A DNA stretch of 64,000 nt from Litchfieldella anticariensis FP35 = DSM 16096 (GTDB taxonomy: Bacteria > Pseudomonadota > Gammaproteobacteria > Pseudomonadales > Halomonadaceae). A program made the position numbers and the translations under genes. A model generated the notes under the pieces. The model did not search any database. It saw nothing but the letters and a program-made list of their open reading frames with translations, and was not told the origin of the DNA. The stretch spans positions 434,001-498,000 of the forward strand of contig NZ_KE332377.1 of assembly GCF_000409775.1 (NCBI RefSeq), given 5' to 3'. Shown here one piece after another: positions 27,672-35,878 of this stretch; within the stretch, counting starts at the first letter, position 1, and each line of letters begins with the position of its first letter.

Positions 27672-29090
27672 TCAGGCGTTGGAGGAGGATTCAGGCGGTG
27701 TCAGCCTGGGTAGATGGATTTCCAGCAGCCGGGCGGCATGCATGACCTTGTCGTCCTGGAACTTGGGGCCAACCAGATGCAGGCCAACGGGGAGATCATT
27801 GTCATCCAGCCCACAGGGCAATGAGGCGGCGGGTTGTTGGGTCAGGTTGAAGGGGTAGGTAAATGGTGACCAGTCCATCCATTGCTGGTAGTGGCTGTCT
27901 GGAGGAACATTGTGCCCTGCGGCGAAGGGGGCAATAGGTATGGTGGGGGTGACCAGCAAGTCGTAGCGTTGATGGAATTCCGCCATTTGGGTGGTGAGCT
28001 TCGCCCGTTCGGCACGGGCCACCATATAGTCGGAAAGCGAGATCTCGCATCCACGCTCGGCGATGGCGCGAAAGCCAGGATCGAGCTGTTGGCGTTGACT
28101 GGTATCCAGCTTGCGTAAAACCTGTGCGGCACCGGCAAACCACAACGTGTTGAAGCAAGGCTGAGGATCCTCGAAGCCGGGCTCAAGGCGTTCGACACTG
28201 GCACCGAGTTCTTGCATCAGGACCACGGCGTCTTCCACTTGGGCCGCGATATCGGGGGACACATCGACATACCCCAGGTTGGCACTGAAGGCGATGCGCC
28301 AGCCATGCAGACTGGTGGGAGGAGGGGCCTGCCAGTCGAAACGTCGGGGATTCCCTGCGTAGCCGTCGCGTGGGTCTGGCTGGGACAACACATTCAGCAT
28401 GAGCGCGCTATCGGTAGCGGTACGAGTGATTGGCCCCAGGTGAGACAGATCGGACATGGTGCTGGGTGGCCATTGGGGTATCCAGCCAAAGGTAGGCTTG
28501 ATGCCGAAGGTGCCAGTGAAGCTGCAGGGAATGCGGATCGATCCACCAGCATCGCTGCCCTGGTGCAGCATGCCTAGATTGAGAGCGGCTGCCGCAGCGG
28601 CACCGCCCGAAGACCCACCCGGAGTCAGCTCCGGGTTCCAGGGGTTGCGCGTGACGCCATGTATCGAGTTGTCGGTGACGCCCTTCCAGCCATATTCCGG
28701 TGAGACGGTTTTGGCGAGAATGATGGCACCGGCATTTCGCAAGTGTGAGGTAATAGGGGCGTCCTGATCCCACGGACCTTCGGCCGACGTGGTAGCGGAT
28801 CCCATGCGAGTGGGCATGCCTCGTGTCAGTACCATGTCCTTGATGGTGACGGGGATACCATCCAGGGGGCCGCAGGGCGCTCCGGCCTGCCAGCGGGCTT
28901 CCGACTCGCGAGCGGCTCTGAGCGCGTCTTTGCCGTCCACGTGGGTGAAGGCGTTGATCGTCGGGTTGTAGTGTCCGATACGTTCCAGGCAATCGTTGAT
29001 CACCTCGACAGGCGACAGGGCGTGGCGCCGGTAGAGCGCTAGGGTTTCACCGGCGGTGAGCGTTGCCAGGGATAACGGTGTGGTCGTCAT
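27672..29090 (-). CDS. Amidase-signature-family amidase
   Basis: 472-residue amidase (AS family). The Ser-cisSer-Lys triad is visible: Lys84 in GIPVTIKDMVL, cis-Ser160 in TPGGSSGGAAAA, and nucleophile Ser184 in GSDAGGSIRIP. These enzymes hydrolyse amides in the cytoplasm; the substrate cannot be told (family members act on aryl or aliphatic amides, or as GatA in tRNA amidation, where GatB/C partners would be expected, and none are here). CAGGAG precedes the ATG. It is convergent with galU and probably not part of the polysaccharide pathway. Confidence 0.9.
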   Translation of the reverse strand: MTTTPLSLATLTAGETLALYRRHALSPVEVINDCLERIGHYNPTINAFTHVDGKDALRAARESEARWQAGAPCGPLDGIPVTIKDMVLTRGMPTRMGSATTSAEGPWDQDAPITSHLRNAGAIILAKTVSPEYGWKGVTDNSIHGVTRNPWNPELTPGGSSGGAAAAAALNLGMLHQGSDAGGSIRIPCSFTGTFGIKPTFGWIPQWPPSTMSDLSHLGPITRTATDSALMLNVLSQPDPRDGYAGNPRRFDWQAPPPTSLHGWRIAFSANLGYVDVSPDIAAQVEDAVVLMQELGASVERLEPGFEDPQPCFNTLWFAGAAQVLRKLDTSQRQQLDPGFRAIAERGCEISLSDYMVARAERAKLTTQMAEFHQRYDLLVTPTIPIAPFAAGHNVPPDSHYQQWMDWSPFTYPFNLTQQPAASLPCGLDDNDLPVGLHLVGPKFQDDKVMHAARLLEIHLPRLTPPESSSNA

Positions 29091-29177
29091 GCGAAGCTCC
29101 TGATGGCGACGGTAATTCTCGACTTCAGTGTGGTCGATGTCGTCCGGTCGGGGGAGTTCGGCTAGCCTATCGTGGAG

Positions 29178-30473
29178 CTACCAGCGCTCGGCTTTGCGAC
29201 ATTGCTTGTGAATATGACGTCGCTGGTGCTGCAGACGAACCCAATTGCCATCGGTCATGCCTGCCTCTTGCAGTGCATCCTGCATCTGTGCTGAGTCGGC
29301 AAGATCGGCCAGGAGCGAGGCCATTTCGAGAATCTGTCGTTTGACGAAGGGGTAGCTGAATCGACACTCCTTGGCAAAGGCCTGCCAGTCGCGAGGCAGT
29401 AGCTGCATCGAGTTGAACGACTCGCCTATCGAGAAGGCCAGATCGGGGTGATAGCCAAGCACGATGGTACCCACGAGGTCATAAGCCGGCGCTACTTGCC
29501 ATCGACCTTGCTCGTCCTGCAGCAGGGAGACGTTCTTGGCATGGCCGTCGCTGTTGCCGACCAGAACATTGAAGATCTGCCAACGCAGTAAATGTTGTAT
29601 TGAGGCGGCTGAGGGCCTGCATGCTTCGCGTACCGTTTGCACTCCTTGTTCAAAGCGGGGGCCACCAAAGGCTTGGTACTTCTGGTTACGAGCCAATCCC
29701 ATGGCCTGGCAAAGGTCTTCCTGGTGTATGCGTTCGAGGTGGTATGTGCCGATACCGCAGCGGTCATAACGCTCGACGATCAGATAGGGGTGACGACCAG
29801 CGTAATGCATGCTGGTGGGGGGGCAGGCCAATCCGGCCAGTCTTGCCAAGGTGTTCAGATACAACTCGTTGAGAATGACGTGTTCTCGTCCGTCAACGGC
29901 GAACTTCAGGATGTGCGATGAGGGAGCGTTACCTGAAGGGAGGTAGAGCATGTCATCCAGCATGAGTACCGGGATCTTGTCTTGGGCACCGGCCAGGGAG
30001 AGACGAGGGCGCTTGGAGGGATCCGTACCTGTCATCAAGGCGTAGCGCTCGCGATAGGCGGCCCATTCGTCGAGCCGTCCGGGTTCGAGGGGGCGGTAAT
30101 GGTTGTCGTCATGGGGTGGTGATGCGGGTGATTGCGGTGCCTGTCCCGGTGGCAGGATCGTGAGGGCCCCGGCGCAGTCTCCGCCAATTGCTGCCAATAG
30201 CGAGAAATCGTCGTCGGGAAGGCCCAATCGTTTGAGCAAGGCGTCGCGCGCTTGTTCTTCTGGTAGTAGGTTGCCAAACCAGCGATGAGCACTCAGGTCT
30301 TCCGGAGCCCAGGTTTTCTGGCTCAGCGGCAGGCTGTGAGAAATGGCTTGTCCCGAGGTTTGCCATGCCTCCTCGTATTCGAAGCCCATCAAGCGGCCGT
30401 CGTCGCCGCGCCACAGGGTGCCGACCCGCTGTTGGTCCCGCCATACGCGTAGCTCATCCTGGCGCGTCACCAT
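29178..30473 (-). CDS. hipA: HipA-family serine/threonine kinase toxin
   Basis: 431-residue HipA. The N-terminal subdomain begins VTRQDELRVWRDQQRVGTLW and includes WFGNLLPEEQARD. The ATP/substrate loop is RLSLAGAQDKIPVLM. The catalytic region is NSDGHAKNVSLL, with an APAYDLVGT metal-binding segment. HipA-type kinases phosphorylate translation factors such as GltX and induce dormancy. The start at 30473 overlaps the hipB stop by one base (TAATG), giving translational coupling; the longer open frame to 30602 lies inside hipB. A pre-kinase Asp/Pro/His-rich insert (about residues 108-126) is unusual but short. Confidence 0.93.
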   Translation of the reverse strand: MVTRQDELRVWRDQQRVGTLWRGDDGRLMGFEYEEAWQTSGQAISHSLPLSQKTWAPEDLSAHRWFGNLLPEEQARDALLKRLGLPDDDFSLLAAIGGDCAGALTILPPGQAPQSPASPPHDDNHYRPLEPGRLDEWAAYRERYALMTGTDPSKRPRLSLAGAQDKIPVLMLDDMLYLPSGNAPSSHILKFAVDGREHVILNELYLNTLARLAGLACPPTSMHYAGRHPYLIVERYDRCGIGTYHLERIHQEDLCQAMGLARNQKYQAFGGPRFEQGVQTVREACRPSAASIQHLLRWQIFNVLVGNSDGHAKNVSLLQDEQGRWQVAPAYDLVGTIVLGYHPDLAFSIGESFNSMQLLPRDWQAFAKECRFSYPFVKRQILEMASLLADLADSAQMQDALQEAGMTDGNWVRLQHQRRHIHKQCRKAERW

Positions 30474-30703
30474 TAGCTCTCCCCGAGAGGTTGGGCGATG
30501 AGGTCGATCCCTAGGGCATCGAGCACTCTCATGACGCGGCCGAATCCGCAGGTTTCTCGGCCGTTTTCCAGTTCGCTCAGGAAGCGGATGCTCAGGCCGC
30601 ATAACCCCGCCAGGGTTTCCAGGTTCAACCCTTGCTGCTTGCGCGTATCGCGTATCAGTTGGCCAAGCATCTTGCTATTGCGGATCGTGATGGACGTTTC
30701 CAT
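30473..30703 (-). CDS. hipB: HipB-family antitoxin, XRE-type repressor
   Basis: 76-residue DNA-binding protein made of one Cro/C1-type helix-turn-helix: LGQLIRDTRKQQGLNLETLAGLCGLSIRFLSELENGRE, followed by a C-terminal strand IDLIAQPL that usually mediates dimerization. HipB neutralizes HipA and represses its own operon, the HipA-HipB complex binding palindromes upstream. Three such palindromes lie within about 135 bases upstream of its start. GAAGCG and a weak ribosome site precede the ATG at 30703. Confidence 0.93.
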   Translation of the reverse strand: METSITIRNSKMLGQLIRDTRKQQGLNLETLAGLCGLSIRFLSELENGRETCGFGRVMRVLDALGIDLIAQPLGES

Positions 30704-30720
30704 GGCGCTTCCTGAAGAAT

Positions 30721-30736
30721 TTTCCCGATAAGGATA
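30721..30736. promoter_or_regulatory. HipB operator-like site O1 (degenerate)
   Basis: TTTCCCGATAAGGATA keeps the TTTCCC left half of the two better sites upstream and has a mutated right half. It lies 18 bases from the hipB start, where bound repressor would cover the ribosome-site or promoter region. Confidence 0.5.
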
Positions 30737-30770
30737 ATCCTACCAAGAAAAGGGCTGCACACACGATAAA

Positions 30771-30786
30771 TTTCCCAATAGGGAAA
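30771..30786. promoter_or_regulatory. HipB operator-like site O2
   Basis: Exact inverted repeat TTTCCC-N4-GGGAAA (TTTCCCAATAGGGAAA). It lies 50 bases, centre to centre, from O1 and 49 from O3, close to whole helical turns apart, as in co-operative repression of hipBA operons. Confidence 0.7.
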
Positions 30787-30819
30787 ATACCTCTAATGGC
30801 GTGCGAGATGCGGCGAATT

Positions 30820-30835
30820 TTTCCCCAAAGGGAAA
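30820..30835. promoter_or_regulatory. HipB operator-like site O3
   Basis: Second exact TTTCCC-N4-GGGAAA inverted repeat (TTTCCCCAAAGGGAAA), with the same four-base spacer as O2. It lies just upstream of the MITE-like element. Confidence 0.7.
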
Positions 30836-30867
30836 ATAAGCGTTCGTGACCGCTAATCATACGCTAA

Positions 30868-31009
30868 GGAAACGCTGAAGAAATCGACGAGCATGCTCAA
30901 GCGCAAGGCGCCCGGAGCACAGGAACCGGAGCATATGGGGTATATGTGAGGATTCCGCGCACCGCGCAACGAAGCGATTGAGTAGCGCAGGTATTTATTC
31001 AGTGTTTCC
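30868..31009. mobile_element. MITE-like element, 142 bp, CTAA target duplication
   Basis: The ends are imperfect inverted repeats (GGAAACGCTGAAGAAAT at the left; the right end, complemented, reads GGAAACACTGAATAAAT: 15 of 17 identical). Both ends are flanked by CTAA (30864-30867 and 31010-31013), a four-base target-site duplication. The inside has no credible coding sequence. It therefore looks like a non-autonomous transposon-derived element moved by a transposase encoded elsewhere. It sits between hipB and the C69 gene and may carry or disturb their promoters. Confidence 0.75.
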
Positions 31010-31135
31010 CTAATGCCAGTGGCTATCAGCACATCGGGCGCGCTTGTCGTCGGAATTATTGCCGTCGCTAATTTGACAATCCTTCCCCCCTTGCTAAGCG
31101 TTTGTATGGCCAAACACCACAAGAAGGAGGCCGTC

Positions 31136-32827
31136 ATGAAGCACAAGCGCAATGCTGAGCGTTCGTGGCTGGTGCCTGTCGTACCGCTGCTGGCGTCGTT
31201 GGTGATTGGAGGACAGGCTCATGCCAACCCGCCATCGCCTGAACCGTTGGGTCATCCCAATGAAAAAAGTCTCGGCATCTATATCGGTAGCGACCTGACC
31301 GAGGATGGAGCGACATTTCTGGCCGGCTTCGGCCACGAGCCTTCGAGCCACTGGATCGAGATCGTACCGCGGCAGACGCATGCGCAAGGCGCCACCTGGG
31401 AGGTGGGAGTCACCGACCAGGCGCGCATTCCCGGTCGACGGATCGAGATTCCGCAGGCTGAAACCACATACAAGTACATCACTTCGAACTATTCGGAGTT
31501 CGCTGGTTTTCCCCCGCCCCTGACCAATGGCGGGCTCAACGAACATGGTGTCGCGGCGCGGGATATCTGGTCGCCTTCGCGTCCGGAATTGGTGGAAATG
31601 TCGGAAGCGGCTGCCGAGAAGACACCGCAAACCGGCCCTCAATACAGCGATTTGGCGCGGGCAGTGATGGAGCGGGCGACTACGGCGCGTGAGGCGGTGG
31701 AGATCATTGGTGGCCTGATCGATGAGCATGGCTTTTCGACTTACGGTGGCAATTCGCACCTGATCGCCGATGCCAACGAGGGCTGGGTGCTCATCAACTA
31801 TGCCGGTGGCAAGGGACTGTGGGCGGCCGAACGGATTGGATCGAATGAGATTCGCGTGCTCTATCCGGGCTATATCCATGAGTTCCCGGTCGATCATGAA
31901 ACCCGCGATGATTACATGGCTTCCGATAACTTCGTTGAATTTGCTCGTGAGCAGGGCTGGTGGGACGGCGAGGGAGATTCGTTCAACCCCCAGGAGGTCT
32001 ATGGTCAGCCATTCCCGGCAGATGACCCGGGAGACACCTATCCGGCTTTCTACACCGAGGGGCGAAACCCGCCGGAGCGGGAAAAAGAACTTCACGAAAT
32101 GGCGCCCTTGAGCCTGGAAGACATGATGGCCTATGTCCGTGATCCGCGCTGGTCGACTGATTTCTCGGGCTATGGCCAAGTCGCCCATCTGCGTCCCGAC
32201 GTGCGCCCCGAATTGCAGACATTGTGGGTGGCCGTGACCAGTGCCATCACCACCCCCTTCGTGGGCATTCCCATCGGTGCCGAGGACGTCCCGCCGGAAT
32301 TCAAGCAACATCGTTACATGACCAAGGATGCTGATTCTCATTTCATCGACCCCGACTATGGGCCGCTGGAAGCCACGCGCTACGCCACGCGAACCTTCAA
32401 GCGCCTGCTTTATCACACCTGCGAACACCCGAACGATTTCCTGCATCCAGTGACCGGTGAGATCGAAGCCTTCGAGCAGAAGCTGATCGAGGAACGAGAG
32501 AGTGTCGAGCAGTCGACCGTGAAGCATCTCGAAGCGGGAAGGGAAGAACAGGCGTGGACTCATCTGACCGACAATGTGGAGCAGCGCTTGCTGGAAAGCT
32601 TGGAGCTTGGCGAAAATCTGGTGCAAGCGGTGGAAGACCATACTCGCAAACAGTACGGCATACGCATGCCTGAAGGTGTAACGGTCGAGGGTCAGACGGC
32701 ACCGGCCACCAGCCAGCATATGGCACGTGAAGGCTGGGGAGCGATGATCCATTGCTATGACGAGCAGTTGGATGAATACCCGCGCGAGCACGGGATTTAC
32801 GACGAAGAGCGAGGATTGGTGCGCTGA
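31136..32827 (+). CDS. Exported C69-family (PepD-like) protein with Cys-to-Ser at the nucleophile position
   Basis: 563 residues. An N-terminal signal peptide (basic start, hydrophobic VPVVPLLASLVIGG, cleavage near AHA-NP) implies export. The mature part follows the C69 dipeptidase plan: an N-terminal GSDLTEDGATFLAG segment, NGGLNEHGVAARD, GFSTYGGNSHLIADANEGWVL, and AFYTEGRNPP. In family members the catalytic N-terminal nucleophile is a cysteine just before a (V/I)G-x-D-x-(S/T)-x-DG motif; here the aligned stretch is KSLGIYIGSDLTEDG with serine. It could be a serine Ntn-hydrolase, or an inactive homologue. ATG at 31136 has AAGGAGG upstream. Confidence 0.8.
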   Translation: MKHKRNAERSWLVPVVPLLASLVIGGQAHANPPSPEPLGHPNEKSLGIYIGSDLTEDGATFLAGFGHEPSSHWIEIVPRQTHAQGATWEVGVTDQARIPGRRIEIPQAETTYKYITSNYSEFAGFPPPLTNGGLNEHGVAARDIWSPSRPELVEMSEAAAEKTPQTGPQYSDLARAVMERATTAREAVEIIGGLIDEHGFSTYGGNSHLIADANEGWVLINYAGGKGLWAAERIGSNEIRVLYPGYIHEFPVDHETRDDYMASDNFVEFAREQGWWDGEGDSFNPQEVYGQPFPADDPGDTYPAFYTEGRNPPEREKELHEMAPLSLEDMMAYVRDPRWSTDFSGYGQVAHLRPDVRPELQTLWVAVTSAITTPFVGIPIGAEDVPPEFKQHRYMTKDADSHFIDPDYGPLEATRYATRTFKRLLYHTCEHPNDFLHPVTGEIEAFEQKLIEERESVEQSTVKHLEAGREEQAWTHLTDNVEQRLLESLELGENLVQAVEDHTRKQYGIRMPEGVTVEGQTAPATSQHMAREGWGAMIHCYDEQLDEYPREHGIYDEERGLVR

Positions 32828-32905
32828 GCTACTGTTCTATCGCGCAGCAAGCTGCGCTTGTATGTTGGAAGTGACCAGACAAGGGCCGGTGTTCGCACGG
32901 ACGAG

Positions 32906-33075
32906 GTGGGAGCGAAGCTCCGCTTCGCGATGATGGTGGCTTGCCACCAATGCCGGCCTGCGGCCGGATCGCGCAGGAAACCTGCGCTCCCACGAGGGCT
33001 GCGGTTGGGATGGGTGAGGTGGGAGCGAAGCTGGCTTGCCACCAATGCCGGCCGCGAGGCCGGTATTTGCGAGGC
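32906..33075. repeat. REP/BIME-like repeat cluster
   Basis: GTGGGAGCGAAGC occurs at 32906 and 33019, and the inverted CGCTCCCAC at 32985-32993 closes the first copy. The block GGCTTGCCACCAATGCCGGCC appears twice (about 32938 and 33033), and each is followed by a GC-rich palindrome. This resembles the REP pairs that many gammaproteobacteria carry between genes. It fills most of the 364-base gap between the C69 gene and motA-like gene; a small hairpin at 32842-32857 may be a weak terminator. No gene is seen. Confidence 0.75.
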
Positions 33076-33191
33076 AACATACTGCAGGTAAAGTTACGCC
33101 CACTCCCGGCGCCTATTCGTGCCTTTGACTGGCTTGTGCACCGTTATCATGAAGACTCCCGATATTGCCATTTTCCCATGCGGGCGTACTC

Positions 33192-34049
33192 ATGAATCCT
33201 TCCACATTGATTGGTATCGTCGCCAGCGTCATGTTGCTGGCCAGCGTATTGCTGCTGAGTGCTGAATCGGCGGCGAGTTTCGTCAACCTGCCGGGCCTTG
33301 CCATCGTTCTGACCGGGACATTAGCGGCCACCTTCATCAGTTACCCCTTGAAAGAGGTGGTGCGGGTCGTGCGCCTGGTCGGGATCGTCTTCCGGCGCGA
33401 AAATTGTTATGCGCATGACGATATCCAGGAATTGGTTAGCATGGCGCGACTGTGGTTCAAGGGTAACGTGCGCGCCGTAGAGGCTGCATTGACCCAGGCC
33501 CGCAATCCTTTCCTGCGTACTGGCATCCAACTGGTGATCGACAATACCCGTGAGGAGGAAATTCTCGATCTGCTGCGTTGGCGCATTGCTCGGATGAAGG
33601 CACGCGAGCGGGCCGAAGCGCAGATTTTCCGCACCATGGCCCTCTATGCCCCGGCATTCGGCATGATTGGTACCCTGGTGGGTCTGGTGAACATGCTGGA
33701 GGTAATGGATAGCGCCGAGGTTGGCATCATCGGTGAGCGGATGGCGGTGGCGTTGCTGACTACCTTCTATGGCATCGTGCTGGCCAATCTGGTGTTCAAG
33801 CCAATTGCCGTGAAGCTGGAGCGACGCACCGAGGAGCGCCTGATTGCCATGAACATGGTGCTCGAAGGGGTGTCGCTGATGTCGAGACGTCGGCTGCCTT
33901 CCTTTATTGAGGAGACGCTGAAGTCGTTCATGGCTAATCATCATGATGAGATACGCGAAGCACTTCCTGGGGATGAGGTGCCCGACAAGGCCGGTGGATG
34001 GCGTTTTCGACTGCGCCGAAGGGTGACGCCGGGAGTCGCCGATGCTTGA
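33192..34049 (+). CDS. MotA/PomA-type proton or sodium channel subunit
   Basis: 285 residues with the MotA plan: two N-terminal helices (STLIGIVASVMLLASVLLL and LPGLAIVLTGTLAATFI), a large cytoplasmic loop including VRRV-type charged segments, and two further helices (YAPAFGMIGTLVGLVNML and MAVALLTTFYGIVLANLVFKP). With a MotB partner such proteins form ion-driven stator complexes. The start at 33192 is chosen because nine more residues from 33165 add nothing recognizable. It overlaps the next gene by eight bases. No flagellar genes are near, so it may be a second stator or another envelope motor. Confidence 0.85.
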   Translation: MNPSTLIGIVASVMLLASVLLLSAESAASFVNLPGLAIVLTGTLAATFISYPLKEVVRVVRLVGIVFRRENCYAHDDIQELVSMARLWFKGNVRAVEAALTQARNPFLRTGIQLVIDNTREEEILDLLRWRIARMKARERAEAQIFRTMALYAPAFGMIGTLVGLVNMLEVMDSAEVGIIGERMAVALLTTFYGIVLANLVFKPIAVKLERRTEERLIAMNMVLEGVSLMSRRRLPSFIEETLKSFMANHHDEIREALPGDEVPDKAGGWRFRLRRRVTPGVADA

Positions 34050-34992
34050 TGGCATGCTCCACCCTTCGCGTGGCGACTCTCGCCACGACGCCATTCTGGA
34101 GCTTGGGGTCCAGGATGATGGCAGTGGGGTCTGGATGGTCAGCTACATCGACATCATGACGTTGCTGGTAGCGACCTTTGTGCTGATGCTCTCGCTTTCC
34201 GCCCGGGTGGGCGGAAATGAAGAAGTGACGCAGCCCAAGCAAGTGACGCCGGCTGAAGCCATTGCCATCGCATCGGAAGTTCGCTTGGGTGTGCCGTTGC
34301 CACAGGAGGCCAAAGTGACCTCCGGGGAACCTCCACAATCCGAGCCGGACTTTTCTCGCCAGATTGATCCTCGGGCAGTGGTAGTGGCGCTAGGGGTGGC
34401 GCGGCATGCACATGCTGGACCCGTCAAGGTCGTGGCACCGGCAAGCCTAGAGCTCGATACCCCGCTGGACGATGTCGTGGTACTGGTGACTGAACGTGAG
34501 CCGTTGCATACGCAGCGGCTGGACCCACAAGCCATCAAGGTGGCCACGACGCTGGCCGAGACATTGGAACAACGACTGGCCGAGGCGCCCCGTTTGCCCA
34601 GTCTGGAGGGCGTGGTGGTCTCGCACGTGGCTGAGGGCATCAGCCTGCGTGTCGAAGATCATATGTTGTTCGAGTCGGGGACCGCGGAACTGATCGGTTC
34701 CGGTCGTAACGTGATCGACAGCTTGTTGGCTATCATCCAACGCTACGAAGGAGAGGTGTCGGTCGAAGGGCATACCGACAGCCAGCCAATCAATACCGAA
34801 CGTTTCCCTTCCAATTGGGAGCTTTCCAGTGCCCGTGCCACCGCTGTATTGCGACATCTGCAAGCAGCGGGTATTGATGCTGCGCGCCTGAAGGCAGTGG
34901 GGTTTGGAGATACGCGCCCGATTGCTGATAACAAGAGTGCCGACGGAAGGGCGGAGAATAGGAGGGTGGAGGTGATTGTCCACCTCGACTAG
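34042..34992 (+). CDS. MotB/OmpA-family stator subunit
   Basis: 316 residues: a short cytoplasmic N-terminus, one membrane helix VSYIDIMTLLVATFVLMLSLSA with the ion-carrying aspartate near residue 37, a periplasmic linker, and a C-terminal OmpA-like peptidoglycan-binding domain (LFESGTAELIGSG, VEGHTDSQPINTERFPSNWELSSARA, GFGDTRPIADN). This is the standard order of MotB/PomB. It overlaps the MotA-like gene and ends one base from the stop of a convergent gene. Role as for its partner. Confidence 0.87.
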   Translation: MLDGMLHPSRGDSRHDAILELGVQDDGSGVWMVSYIDIMTLLVATFVLMLSLSARVGGNEEVTQPKQVTPAEAIAIASEVRLGVPLPQEAKVTSGEPPQSEPDFSRQIDPRAVVVALGVARHAHAGPVKVVAPASLELDTPLDDVVVLVTEREPLHTQRLDPQAIKVATTLAETLEQRLAEAPRLPSLEGVVVSHVAEGISLRVEDHMLFESGTAELIGSGRNVIDSLLAIIQRYEGEVSVEGHTDSQPINTERFPSNWELSSARATAVLRHLQAAGIDAARLKAVGFGDTRPIADNKSADGRAENRRVEVIVHLD

Positions 34993-34993
34993 C

Positions 34994-35431
34994 TCAACTC
35001 TGGTTTAGTCTTTTCTTCTTCTTGCTGCGCTTGACCGAAAACATGGCCTGCTTGGCGATCACGGTAAACGCAAACATCACCCATCCGGCACTGGCCAGTA
35101 TGTTGAAAAGCAGCATCTTCTGCGGACCGCTCAAGGGCGAAAGCAGTGCCTCGATCGGGATGGCAAGGCACAAGGCCAGCAATAGTGGCAAGGCGAGAAC
35201 GTGCATCCACATCTCCGTGCGCCGCTTGCGGATGCGATAGCGCGCCAAGGTCAGGCGCATGGGGCGATGCCCCCATGTGACGATGATGACGGTTCCTATC
35301 AGGCTCAAGGCACCCATGGTTGGCAGGGTGGTGCCTTGGGCGATCGAGAAGGTCACCGACCAAGCGAGTAACAGCCACATCAGGCCTTCCAGTATGGCGA
35401 TGACATCGGCGGAAATGCGGGCGACACGCAT
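34994..35431 (-). CDS. Small membrane protein, unknown function
   Basis: 145 residues with three to four hydrophobic helices (IAILEGLMWLLLAWSVTFSI, MGALSLIGTVIIVTWG, VLALPLLLALCLAIPIEALL, MLLFNILASAGWVMFAFTVI) separated by strongly basic stretches, ending in a KRSKKKKRL tail. AGAGG stands before the ATG. I recognise no family. It is convergent with the motB-like gene and its upstream side faces the long regulatory region of block 2. Confidence 0.65.
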   Translation of the reverse strand: MRVARISADVIAILEGLMWLLLAWSVTFSIAQGTTLPTMGALSLIGTVIIVTWGHRPMRLTLARYRIRKRRTEMWMHVLALPLLLALCLAIPIEALLSPLSGPQKMLLFNILASAGWVMFAFTVIAKQAMFSVKRSKKKKRLNQS

Positions 35432-35749
35432 GGAGAAGCCTCTTGATGAATACCCCCATAGAATACCGGATTGCTATCGGTAGTCACTAAATCTGTAACA
35501 AGCAACTTCAATTCTCTCATTCTCTTTTCCTCTGCTGCCCGATCAACAGGACTCCCTCATTTGCTGGTGCTCATCGCTGGTTTTGTCTCTCTCTAACCGC
35601 CGTAGCTCAGAAAAAGAATAAATCAATATTATTTTTACCATGCTCGGGTAAGAAGTCGGCTCAATCCCAATAAGTACCTTCTTATGATGTTTATCAGCAG
35701 GGCATGCGTATAAAAAATGAGCAGGTAAAAACCCTCATATTATGTAATC

Positions 35750-35778
35750 TTGTGTATCTAGGAGTATGTGCTTGTAAT
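35750..35778 (+). promoter_or_regulatory. Possible sigma-70 promoter for block 2
   Basis: TTGTGT and TGTAAT are separated by 17 bases in an AT-rich stretch about 90 bases before the ops element, where a promoter is expected. Both hexamers deviate from consensus, so this is a guess supported by position. Confidence 0.3.
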
Positions 35779-35861
35779 CGTAGATACCTAAAGACGAATA
35801 TTGGCACCAAAATCACACAATAAAGCGCAGTACATGGCCTTGGGGATAGCCAAACAACAAC

Positions 35862-35878
35862 CCTGGGGCGGTAGCGTG
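35862..35878 (+). promoter_or_regulatory. ops / JUMPstart element
   Basis: GGCGGTAGCGTG (35867-35878) is a 12/12 match to the ops core, and the longer CCTGGGGCGGTAGCGTG matches the 3' part of the JUMPstart consensus at 16 of 17 positions. In enterobacteria and vibrios this signal, acting in the untemplated strand of the transcription bubble, recruits the NusG paralogue RfaH, which prevents premature termination in long surface-polysaccharide operons. It lies 561 bases before the Wzc gene and most likely governs all of block 2. Confidence 0.85.

Noticed and set aside
31094-32791. 565-codon open frame on the - strand, opposite the C69 gene
   Set aside because: It mirrors a real + strand gene with signal peptide and family motifs. 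Long antisense frames are common in GC-rich codons; the translation has no recognisable domain.
32842-32857. GCGCAGC-AA-GCTGCGC as a terminator of the C69 gene
   Set aside because: The two-base loop is too tight unless the stem opens, and no T run follows. Mentioned only as a weak possibility.
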